Of a stretch of DNA of 64,000 nt, positions 40,492 through 48,351 are shown one piece after another. The position numbers and the translations under genes are program-made. The stretch's first letter is position 1. Every line of letters begins with the position of its first letter. Source of the stretch: Oscillospiraceae bacterium (GTDB lineage: Bacteria > Bacillota > Clostridia > Oscillospirales > Acutalibacteraceae); assembly GCA_910574935.1 (NCBI GenBank), contig CAJTCU010000014.1, positions 1 through 64,000 on the forward strand, given 5' to 3'. The notes under the pieces were generated by a model, which saw nothing but the letters and a program-made list of their open reading frames with translations, was not told the origin of the DNA and made no database searches.

Positions 40492-40785
40492 GTGAAAACC
40501 AGTTTTGATGTGGAGTATCTGCCTGAGCGCCGTAAAAATGGGGCCAAAGAAGCGCCGGAAATTACGGAAATCAAAGGTTTCCTGGCTTGTAAGCACCAGA
40601 ATATGCGCTTTGAATATGACGATGAACGGCAGGCATACAACCGCCTGAGAATCATTCAGCGTTTTCGCAGGAATAACGAACTGCGGGAGGTGTTCGACTG
40701 CTATCGGTCGGATAGGTGCGTGTACGTGATACGGACCAAGAAGAAAAGCCACCCGGAAAAAGGAAAGGAGACAGCTATATGCTGA
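40492..40785 (+). CDS. Phage protein of unknown function
   Basis: 97 residues, GTG start one base after the previous stop. A central block rich in R and Y (FEYDDERQAYNRLRIIQRFR) and a basic tail. It overlaps the ATPase gene by 7 bases. No domain recognised. Confidence 0.45.
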   Translation: MKTSFDVEYLPERRKNGAKEAPEITEIKGFLACKHQNMRFEYDDERQAYNRLRIIQRFRRNNELREVFDCYRSDRCVYVIRTKKKSHPEKGKETAIC

Positions 40786-42044
40786 AAATCAACCAGTTAG
40801 AGATAGAGAACGTCAAGCGCATCCGCGCGGTGAAGATTGAGCCCAACCAGAGCGGCCTGACCATCATCGGCGGGAACAACAACCAGGGCAAGACCTCGGT
40901 GCTGGACTCCATCGCCTGGGCCCTGGGCGGCGACCGCTACCGGCCCAGCGCGGCCACCCGGGATGGCTCCAACATCCCGCCCCGGCTGCATATCGTCATG
41001 AGCAACGGTCTGGTGGTGGAGCGCAAGGGCAAAAACAGCGACCTGAAGGTGACCGACCCGGCGGGTAACAAAGGCGGTCAGCAGCTTCTCAACGAGTTCG
41101 TCTCACAGCTGGCCCTGGACCTGCCCAGGTTCATGCAGGCCAGCGACAAGGAGAAGGGCGACACCCTCCTGCAGATCATCGGCGTGGGAGACAAGCTGGC
41201 GGAGCTGGAACGCCAGGAGAGCGACACCTACAACCGCCGCCGGGCTATCGGACAGATCGCGGACCAGAAAGCGAAGTTCGCCAAAGAGATGACCTACTAC
41301 CCCGACGCGCCCAAAGAGCCGGTCTCCATCAGCGAACTGCTCAGCCAGCAGCAGGCCATCCTCGCCCAGAACGGCGAGAACCAGCGCAAGCGGCAGCTTG
41401 CCGCCCAGCTGGAACAGCAGAAACAGGCCCTGCGCCGCCAGCTTGATGAAATTCAAGAGCGGTACGACGCTGTGTGCAAGGACTGCGACATCGCCGCCCG
41501 GTCGGCCCAGGACTTGCAGGACCAGTCCACCGCTGAGCTGGAGCGGAACATCGCCGATATCGAGGCCATCAACGTGAAGGTCCGGGCCAACCTGGACAAG
41601 GAAAAGGCTGAAATGGATGCCAACGACTACAGCCAGCAGTACGCCGCCCTCACCGCCCAGCTGGACAAGACCCGGCAGGAAAAGGCCGACCTGCTGAACC
41701 ACGCCGAGCTGCCCCTGCCCGGGCTCTCGGTGGAGGAGGGGGCCCTCACCTACAACGGCAAGCGCTGGGACAGCATGAGCGGCAGTGACCAACTCAAAGT
41801 CAGCACAGCCATTGTGCGCAGGCTCAACCCCAAGTGCGGTTTTGTGCTGGTCGATAAGTTAGAACAATTCGACCTGGACACGCTGAACGACTTTGGCGCA
41901 TGGGCCGAGGCGGAAGGTTTGCAGATTATTGCAACGAGAGTTTCTACCGGCGAGGAATGCACGATTGTGATTTCCGATGGCTATGTGGCCGGAGGGGAAA
42001 AGCCAGCTGAAACCAGGCCCACGTGGCAGGAGGGAGAGTTCTAA
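40779..42044 (+). CDS. SMC/Rad50-like AAA ATPase of the phage recombination module
   Basis: 421 residues from ATG 40779. Walker A GGNNNQGKTSVLDSI, a central coiled coil (about 140-300, many Q, E, K), a signature-like SGSDQLKVSTAIVRRL and Walker B GFVLVDKLEQ. This is the RecF/SbcC-like ATPase group found with Sak4 and DUF669 in phages. It probably works with a nuclease or annealing protein in recombination-dependent replication. Confidence 0.85.
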   Translation: MLKINQLEIENVKRIRAVKIEPNQSGLTIIGGNNNQGKTSVLDSIAWALGGDRYRPSAATRDGSNIPPRLHIVMSNGLVVERKGKNSDLKVTDPAGNKGGQQLLNEFVSQLALDLPRFMQASDKEKGDTLLQIIGVGDKLAELERQESDTYNRRRAIGQIADQKAKFAKEMTYYPDAPKEPVSISELLSQQQAILAQNGENQRKRQLAAQLEQQKQALRRQLDEIQERYDAVCKDCDIAARSAQDLQDQSTAELERNIADIEAINVKVRANLDKEKAEMDANDYSQQYAALTAQLDKTRQEKADLLNHAELPLPGLSVEEGALTYNGKRWDSMSGSDQLKVSTAIVRRLNPKCGFVLVDKLEQFDLDTLNDFGAWAEAEGLQIIATRVSTGEECTIVISDGYVAGGEKPAETRPTWQEGEF

Positions 42045-43136
42045 ATGCAGATTACGAGAGGAAAACAGCCCGGGGCCCAGAAGGTGGTTCTGTATGGCCC
42101 GGAGGGCATTGGCAAGAGCACCTTTGCCAGCAGGTTCCCGGAGCCCGTGTTCATCGACACCGAGGGCAGCACCCGGCACCTGGACGTGGCCCGGCTCCCC
42201 AAACCCAGCAGCTGGACCATGTTGCTGGATGATGTGAAATATATCCGGGACACCCCCGGTGTGTGCAAGACCCTGATCATCGACACCCTGGACTGGGCCG
42301 AGGCCCTTTGCACCCAGCACGTCTGCGACACGGCCCAGAAGAAGGGCGTGGAGGATTTCGGGTACGGGAAGGGCTACGTCTACGTGGCCGAGGAGTTCGG
42401 CAAGCTGCTGAACCTGCTGGACGAGGTAATCGACCGGGGCATCAACGTGCTGGGCACCGCCCACGCCAAGATGCGCAAGTTCGAGCAGCCCGAGGAGACC
42501 GGGGCCTACGACCGCTGGGAGATGAAGATGAGCAAAAACGTGGCCCCCCTGGTGAAGGAATGGTCGGACGCGCTGCTTTTTGCCAACTACAAGATACTGA
42601 CGGTGCGCTCCGGGGAGGACAAAAAGACCGTCAAGGCCCAGGGCGGGCGGCGGACTATGTACACGGCTCATCACCCTTGCTGGGACGCAAAGAACCGCTG
42701 GGGCCTGCCGGAGGAAGTGGAGTTCGATTACAGCGCCATTACACCCCACATCTACATAAACGGCGGGGCGGTGAGCACGACCGCACCTGCCCCGATACCT
42801 GCCCCGCCGCCGGTCAACACCCCCGCCGTGCCTGCCGCCGAACCTCCCGAGCCTGACCCGGCTCCGGCAAAGGCTGAGCCGACACCTGCCCCGGCAGATC
42901 ATCAAGAGCAGTTGACTATTGATGTCAACCCCAACCTGCCAAAGGCCCTCCGCGATCTGATGGTACAGAACCAGGTTACAGAGGATGAGATTCGCCTGGC
43001 GGTGAGCCAGAAGGGCTACTACCCCGAGGATACCCCTATTGAGAATTATGACCCGGAGTTCATTCGCGGGGTGCTGGTGGGGGCATGGAACCAGGTGTTC
43101 GCTATGATTATGAGTAACCGCGATTTGCCGTTCTAA
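42045..43136 (+). CDS. Sak4-like RecA-fold ATPase (phage single-strand annealing/recombination)
   Basis: 363 residues starting directly after the previous stop. Walker A LYGPEGIGKSTFASRF, Walker B-like TLIIDTLDW, and a KRL-like region form the AAA_24/Sak4 core (1-240). A proline- and alanine-rich linker (PAPAPIPAPPPV-type, 245-300) leads to a small C-terminal helical domain. Sak4 proteins anneal or pair DNA together with an SSB; DUF669 next door is the usual partner. Confidence 0.85.
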   Translation: MQITRGKQPGAQKVVLYGPEGIGKSTFASRFPEPVFIDTEGSTRHLDVARLPKPSSWTMLLDDVKYIRDTPGVCKTLIIDTLDWAEALCTQHVCDTAQKKGVEDFGYGKGYVYVAEEFGKLLNLLDEVIDRGINVLGTAHAKMRKFEQPEETGAYDRWEMKMSKNVAPLVKEWSDALLFANYKILTVRSGEDKKTVKAQGGRRTMYTAHHPCWDAKNRWGLPEEVEFDYSAITPHIYINGGAVSTTAPAPIPAPPPVNTPAVPAAEPPEPDPAPAKAEPTPAPADHQEQLTIDVNPNLPKALRDLMVQNQVTEDEIRLAVSQKGYYPEDTPIENYDPEFIRGVLVGAWNQVFAMIMSNRDLPF

Positions 43137-43157
43137 AGGCAGAAGGAGGAATTATCT

Positions 43158-43622
43158 ATGGGAATTGTGGACTATGACCGCGAGCTGGACTGGGAGGACG
43201 TAATCGAGAACGACGGCCCGGAATTTACCCTGCTGCCCCCGGGGGACTACGACTTTACCGTTACCGATTTTGAACGGGAGCACTACTCTGGCGGGGCCAA
43301 ACTACCCCCCTGCAACAAGGCCGTGCTCTCCATTACCATCGACGCGCCGGAGGGCCGGGCGGTGATCAAGCACAACCTGTTCCTGCACTCCAAGTGCGAG
43401 GGCCTGCTCTGCGCGTTCTTCAGCAGTATCGGCCAGCGCAAGCATGGGGAAAAGCTGAAAATGAACTGGAGTAAGGTGGTGGGCTCCAAAGGCCGGTGCA
43501 AGGTAGGCGTCCGGGAGTGGGTCAGCGACCGGGACGGGGAGAAAAAGCAGAGCAATGAAATCAAACGATTTTACGAGCCTGTGGAGAAACCCGCCCAGGG
43601 CTTTAAGGCGGGTGAGTTCTGA
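43158..43622 (+). CDS. DUF669 protein (phage SSB-like partner)
   Basis: 154 residues. GPEFTLLPPGDYDFTVTDFE and a beta-rich core ending FYEPVEKPAQGFKAGEF are typical of DUF669, which is found next to Sak4-type recombinases and is thought to be an SSB-like protein. It overlaps the helicase start by one base. Confidence 0.85.
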   Translation: MGIVDYDRELDWEDVIENDGPEFTLLPPGDYDFTVTDFEREHYSGGAKLPPCNKAVLSITIDAPEGRAVIKHNLFLHSKCEGLLCAFFSSIGQRKHGEKLKMNWSKVVGSKGRCKVGVREWVSDRDGEKKQSNEIKRFYEPVEKPAQGFKAGEF

Positions 43623-45244
43623 TGGAACTGCGTCCATATCAGCAGGAGGCCCGGGCCGCCGTGGAAGGCCAATGGGACGAGGGAGTCCGGCGCACATTGC
43701 TGGTGCTGCCAACGGGGTGCGGCAAGACCATCGTCTTCGCCAAAATCACCGAGGACTGCGTAAAGGCCGGCCAGCGGGTGCTCATTCTGGCCCACCGGGG
43801 CGAGCTCTTAGACCAAGCGGCGGACAAAATCAAGAAGTCCACCGGCCTGGGCTGTGCGGTGGAAAAGGCCGAGCAAACCAGCCTGGACAGTTGGTTCCGG
43901 GTGACGGTGGGCTCCGTCCAGACCCTCATGCGGGAGAAGCGGCTGAGCCAGTTTGACCCCGGCCACTTCGGCACCATCATCATCGACGAGGCCCATCACT
44001 GCATTTCCGACAGCTACCAGCGGGTGCTCCAATATTTCGAGGACAGCAACGTGCTTGGCGTTACCGCCACCCCTGACCGGGGAGATATGCGAAACCTGGG
44101 CAGCTATTTCGAGAGCCTGGCCTACGAGTACACCTTGCCCAAAGCCATCCGGGAGGGCTACCTCAGCCCCATCAAGGCCCTGACCGTGCCCCTTAAGCTG
44201 GACCTGTCCGGGGTAGGGGTAAACGCCGGAGACTTCAAGGCGGGCGACCTGGGGGACGCCCTGGCCCCCTATCTGCACCAGATTGCGGAGGAGATGGGCA
44301 AGTACTGCCGGGACCGTAAGACGGTGGTGTTCCTGCCCCTGGTGAAGACCTCCCAGAAGTTCCGGGACATCCTCTGCGAAAAGGGTTTCCGGGCGGCGGA
44401 GGTCAACGGGGAGAGCCAGGACCGGGCACAGGTGCTGGCCGACTTCGACAGCGGTAAGTATAATGTGCTGTGCAACTCCATGCTGCTGACCGAGGGCTGG
44501 GACTGCCCCTCCGTGGACTGTGTGGTGGTGCTGCGGCCCACAAAGGTGCGGTCGCTCTATAGTCAGATGGTGGGGCGGGGTACGCGTTTATATCCCGGCA
44601 AAGACCACCTTTTACTGCTGGACTTCCTCTGGCATACCGAGCGCCACGAACTCTGTCACCCCGCCTCGCTTATCTGCGAGAACGAGGAAGTGGCCCGGAA
44701 GATGACCGAGAACATCGAGGAGGCAGGGGTGCCGGTTGATTTGGAGCAGGCCGAAAAGACCGCCAGTGAGGATGTGGTCGCTCAGCGAGAGGAGGCTCTG
44801 GCCAAGCAGCTGCGGGAGATGCGAAACCGCAAGCGCAAGCTGGTGGACCCCTTGCAGTTCGAGATGTCCATCCAGGCCGAGGACCTGACCGGCTACACGC
44901 CCTCCTTCGGCTGGGAGATGGCCCCGCCCTCTGAAAAGCAGGTGCGGGCCCTGGAAAAGCTGGGCATCTTCCCGGACCAGATCGACAACGCGGGCAAGGC
45001 GGCAAAGCTCCTGGACCGGCTGGACGCCCGACGGCAAAAGGGCTTGACTACCCCCAAACAGATCCGCTTTTTGGAGCAGAAGGACTTCCGGCACGTGGGC
45101 ACCTGGGACTTCCAGGCGGCGAGAAATCTCATTGACCGTATCGCGGCCAACGGCTGGAGGGTTCCCTATGACATCAACCCCAGCGCATATGTACCCCAAT
45201 ATGCCCCGAAGCCGATAGACTTTGGCTTTGATATTTTTGACTGA
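43622..45244 (+). CDS. DEAD/DEAH-box (SF2) helicase
   Basis: 540 residues. Q-motif-like RPYQQEARAAV, motif I VLPTGCGKT, motif II IIDEAHHC, motif III GVTATPDR, motif V/VI VGRGTRLYPGK. The tail (about 380-540) carries repeated helical pieces (EKQVRALEKLGIFPDQIDNA, PKQIRFLEQKDFR) found in phage helicases. It unwinds DNA or branched intermediates during phage replication. Confidence 0.9.
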   Translation: MELRPYQQEARAAVEGQWDEGVRRTLLVLPTGCGKTIVFAKITEDCVKAGQRVLILAHRGELLDQAADKIKKSTGLGCAVEKAEQTSLDSWFRVTVGSVQTLMREKRLSQFDPGHFGTIIIDEAHHCISDSYQRVLQYFEDSNVLGVTATPDRGDMRNLGSYFESLAYEYTLPKAIREGYLSPIKALTVPLKLDLSGVGVNAGDFKAGDLGDALAPYLHQIAEEMGKYCRDRKTVVFLPLVKTSQKFRDILCEKGFRAAEVNGESQDRAQVLADFDSGKYNVLCNSMLLTEGWDCPSVDCVVVLRPTKVRSLYSQMVGRGTRLYPGKDHLLLLDFLWHTERHELCHPASLICENEEVARKMTENIEEAGVPVDLEQAEKTASEDVVAQREEALAKQLREMRNRKRKLVDPLQFEMSIQAEDLTGYTPSFGWEMAPPSEKQVRALEKLGIFPDQIDNAGKAAKLLDRLDARRQKGLTTPKQIRFLEQKDFRHVGTWDFQAARNLIDRIAANGWRVPYDINPSAYVPQYAPKPIDFGFDIFD

Positions 45245-45255
45245 GAGGCCCCATA

Positions 45256-47481
45256 ATGGATTACCCCAAGACAAAATTAACTGAAATGCTGCCCTACATA
45301 GACCCGGCAACTCTGAACTATCAGGACTGGGTCAACGTGGGCATGGGCCTGAAGGAGGCCGGGTATACCGCCCTGGACTGGGAGCAATGGAGCGCCCGAG
45401 ACAGCAAGCGGTATCACCCTGGCGAGTGTGAGCGCAAGTGGGAGACTTTTAACGGCTCGGCCAATCCAGTCACCGGCGGGACCATCGTACAGATGGCCCT
45501 TGACCGGGGCTGGAAACCTCCGGCCCGGGAGGGCCGCGAATTGGCGTGGGACGACGTTATCAGTGCGGATGATGACCTGGTAGTGGTAAATCAGGACTGG
45601 GTAGAGGCTCGCGAGGTGGAAGAACCTCAAGTCTGGGACGCAGTCAAAGAGTTGATTTCCTACCTGGAGGTCTTGTTCGACGCGGATGACTGCGTGGGCT
45701 ACGTGACCAAGAGCTACGAAAAGGACGGCAAGCACATCCCCTCCAAAGGCTGCTACGACCGCACGGCGGGCAAGCTCATTCAAGAGTTGAGCCGGTGCAA
45801 TGGCGATATAGGCCGGGTGCTGGGGGACTACTCCCCCGAGGCCGGGGCCTGGATACGCTTCAATCCCCTGGACGGTAAAGGGGTCAAGAACGAGAACGTG
45901 ACCGACTTCCGCTATGCTCTAGTGGAAAGCGACAGTATACCGGTGGAAAAGCAGAACGCCATCATCAGAGAACTGGAACTCCCGGTGGCCGCGCTGGTAC
46001 ATTCGGGCGGCAAGAGTATTCACGCTATCGTCCGCGTTGAGGCGGGCAGCTATGAGGAATACCGCACACGGGTAGACTACCTCTATGAGGTCTGCAAAAA
46101 GAACGGCCTGGAGCCCGACCGGCAGAATCGCAACCCCTCCCGGCTTAGCCGGATGCCTGGGGTGATGCGCAAGGAGAATAAGCAGTTCCTGGTGGCTACC
46201 AATATAGGCAAGGCCAGCTGGAACGAGTGGAAAGAATGGGTCGAGAGCGTCAACGATGACCTCCCCGACCTGGAGGAGGAGCTCTCAGACAACCTGCCCG
46301 AACTGGCCCCAGAGCTCATCGGAGGCATACTCCGGCAGGGACACAAGATGCTGCTGGCAGGCCCTAGTAAGGCCGGCAAGAGCTACGCGCTGATTGAGCT
46401 GGCGGTGTGTATCGCCGAGGGCAGACCCTGGCTGGGGTTTCCCTGCGCCCAGGGAAAGGTGATGTACGTGAACCTGGAACTGGACCGGGCCTCGTGCCTG
46501 CACCGGTTCTGGGACGTGCGGCAGGCCATGAAAATGCCCTTCTCTCACAGCGTGGACATCTGGAACCTGAGAGGGCACTCCATCCCCATGGACAAGCTGG
46601 CCCCCAAGCTCATCCGCCGGGCCGCGAAGAAGAATTACATCGCCATCATCATCGACCCCATCTACAAGGTCATCACCGGCGACGAGAACAGCGCCGACCA
46701 GATGGCCAACTTCTGCAACCAGTTCGACAAGGTGTGCACCGAGCTGGGTACGGCGGTGATCTACTGCCACCATCACAGCAAGGGGGCCCAGGGGGGCAAG
46801 CGGTCGATGGACAGGGCCTCTGGCTCGGGAGTGTTCGCCCGGGACCCGGACGCGCTCTTAGACCTGATCGAGCTGGATCTGACTGAGGAACTGCTCAAGC
46901 AGGAGGAAAACAAGGCCGTGTGCGCTGTGTGCCTGGACTGGCTGGAACGCTATGGATTTGCCGACGAGGCAAGCCAGGACGACGCCTGCAGCGCGGCTGT
47001 TATGCTGGAGATATGCAGAAGCAAATTGCAACTCAACTCTCAGGCGCACCTAATGGAGGACATTTCAGCCGCCAGAAAGGCCGTACAGAGCCGCACCGCC
47101 TGGCGTATCGAAGGCACCCTGCGTGAGTTCCCTAAGTTCCCGCCCGTGAACCTTTGGTTCGATTACCCCATTCACCGGCAGGATATGGTGGGGGTGCTCA
47201 AGGATATTGCGCTGGAGGTGGAAGTGCAAAGCCGCAAGCGCTGGCCCAAAAAGGGCGGCGGTTCAAAAGAGAAGACCCCGAAGGAACGAATCGATCAGCT
47301 GGGGAGCGCTTTTGAGTGGTGCGACGAGGCTGGCAGCGGCGAGGTCAGCATTGCAAAGCTGATGGAGCACACCAATAAAAGTCGTGGAACAATCAAAGGC
47401 TGGGTTGATAAGCACCCGGATTTTGAGCGGGAGAACGGCATGGTGCGCCGGGTGTCAAAGGTGTCAGAAGTGTCAAATTGA
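45256..47481 (+). CDS. Phage primase-helicase (PriCT_2 domain plus RepA-like AAA ATPase)
   Basis: 741 residues. The N-terminus (LPYIDPATLNYQDWVNVGMG) is a PriCT_2 domain. The middle (WIRFNPLDGKG, HSGGKSIHAIVRVE, PSRLSRMPGVMRK) looks like the catalytic part of a phage primase. The C-terminal RepA/DnaB-like ATPase has Walker A LLAGPSKAGKS and IAIIIDPIYK. A small helix-turn-helix (VSIAKLMEHTNKSRGTIKGW) near the end may bind DNA. The last codons are made of the same 9-bp repeats as the array downstream, so gene and candidate origin are joined. Confidence 0.85.
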   Translation: MDYPKTKLTEMLPYIDPATLNYQDWVNVGMGLKEAGYTALDWEQWSARDSKRYHPGECERKWETFNGSANPVTGGTIVQMALDRGWKPPAREGRELAWDDVISADDDLVVVNQDWVEAREVEEPQVWDAVKELISYLEVLFDADDCVGYVTKSYEKDGKHIPSKGCYDRTAGKLIQELSRCNGDIGRVLGDYSPEAGAWIRFNPLDGKGVKNENVTDFRYALVESDSIPVEKQNAIIRELELPVAALVHSGGKSIHAIVRVEAGSYEEYRTRVDYLYEVCKKNGLEPDRQNRNPSRLSRMPGVMRKENKQFLVATNIGKASWNEWKEWVESVNDDLPDLEEELSDNLPELAPELIGGILRQGHKMLLAGPSKAGKSYALIELAVCIAEGRPWLGFPCAQGKVMYVNLELDRASCLHRFWDVRQAMKMPFSHSVDIWNLRGHSIPMDKLAPKLIRRAAKKNYIAIIIDPIYKVITGDENSADQMANFCNQFDKVCTELGTAVIYCHHHSKGAQGGKRSMDRASGSGVFARDPDALLDLIELDLTEELLKQEENKAVCAVCLDWLERYGFADEASQDDACSAAVMLEICRSKLQLNSQAHLMEDISAARKAVQSRTAWRIEGTLREFPKFPPVNLWFDYPIHRQDMVGVLKDIALEVEVQSRKRWPKKGGGSKEKTPKERIDQLGSAFEWCDEAGSGEVSIAKLMEHTNKSRGTIKGWVDKHPDFERENGMVRRVSKVSEVSN

Positions 47482-47714
47482 TACCCTTTGATATGGGTGT
47501 CAAAGTATCAAAAAATGTATTTTTGACACCCTTGGCAGGGGTATCAAAGTGTCAAAAAGTAGTAAATTGACACCCTATCAAAACAGGACAGGGGGGTGTC
47601 AAAAAAGGGGGTGTCAAAAGCCCCCTCTATAGAGGGGGGCTTTTGACACACACCCCATTTTGACAGCCACCCCATAGCGCAAGCGAGCAAGCGAGCAAGC
47701 AGAGGGGTGTCAAT
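47450..47714. repeat. Iteron-like GGGTGTCAAA array, candidate phage replication origin
   Basis: About twelve GTGTCA cores and two GTATCA variants in both orientations. The first three have an exact 9-bp period inside the end of the primase gene. A 39-bp near-perfect palindrome (47611-47649) has two of the cores at its tips. Near 47,685-47,700 the unit GAGCAAGC is repeated in tandem. The stretch has no gene. Position right after the replication protein gene supports an origin. Confidence 0.7.
47611..47649. repeat. 39-bp near-perfect palindrome within the iteron array
   Basis: GTGTCAAAAG CCCCCTCTA and its complement meet at TATA, with one extra G in the right arm. It could extrude as a cruciform or hold two initiator monomers face to face; as RNA it would form a strong hairpin with TTTTG, so a terminator is the alternative reading. 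Confidence 0.65.
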
Positions 47715-47734
47715 ACCAAAAGGAGGACTGACAG

Positions 47735-48127
47735 TTGGAAACCCAATTTTTTCTGGCTATAAATCCGCCCACCGTGACCCATCAGGAAAAGCGGGCGGGA
47801 GTGCGAAACGGCAAGCCCTTTTTCTACGAGGCCCCGGAGCTGAAAGCCGCCCGCGCCAAGCTGACCGCTCACCTGAGCCGCCACCGGCCCAAAAAGCCAT
47901 ACCGGGGCGGGGTACGGCTGGTGGTGAAGTGGTGCTTCCCCAGGGGGCGGCACCGGGACGGGGAATACCGCGTCACAAAGCCCGATACCGATAACCTGCA
48001 GAAGCTGCTCAAGGACTGCATGACCGCCACGGGGTTTTGGACAGACGATGCGCTGGTGGCCTCTGAAATCGTGGAGAAGTTCTGGGCCGAGAGGCCGGGG
48101 ATCTTCATCCGCGTGGAGGAATTGTGA
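47735..48127 (+). CDS. RusA-family Holliday junction resolvase
   Basis: 130 residues, TTG start 8 bases after AGGAGG. The RusA signature region TKPDTDNLQKLLKDCMTATG with its catalytic aspartates, followed by FWTDDALVASEIVEKFW, is present. It resolves recombination or replication junctions. The protein is typical in length. Confidence 0.9.
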   Translation: METQFFLAINPPTVTHQEKRAGVRNGKPFFYEAPELKAARAKLTAHLSRHRPKKPYRGGVRLVVKWCFPRGRHRDGEYRVTKPDTDNLQKLLKDCMTATGFWTDDALVASEIVEKFWAERPGIFIRVEEL

Positions 48128-48347
48128 TGGAGCCCCACGAGATCAAGCGGCACCTGAACAAGACCGTGACCGCCCCGGACGGCGTCAGGTACAAGCTCAC
48201 GGGGGCCACGATACGCTTGAACGAGAACACCGGGGCTTGAACGAGAACACCGGGGAGTATTGGTATCAGGCTGAATTGCAGGACTTGACCGCGCTGCGGT
48301 CGGTGCGCATATGCAAGCTGGAGGACATAAAAATTTCTAAGGAGTAA
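48127..48347 (+). pseudogene. Small phage protein disrupted by a 20-bp tandem duplication
   Basis: ATG 48127 (inside the RusA stop) reads MEPHEIKRHLNKTVTAPDGV and then TIRLNENTGA-stop. The 20 bases at 48216-48235 are repeated exactly at 48236-48255. Removing one copy restores a frame to 48347 ending LRSVRICKLEDIKISKE (about 67 residues). The duplication is not a multiple of three, so it inactivates the gene and could revert by slippage. Confidence 0.8.
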
Positions 48348-48351
48348 AAAC

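Noticed and set aside
41859-42905. Long minus-strand open frame opposite the recombination genes
   Set aside because: It lies wholly opposite two genes with clear ATPase motifs. Composition (strings of G, H, R, V) is that of a shadow frame in GC-rich DNA.
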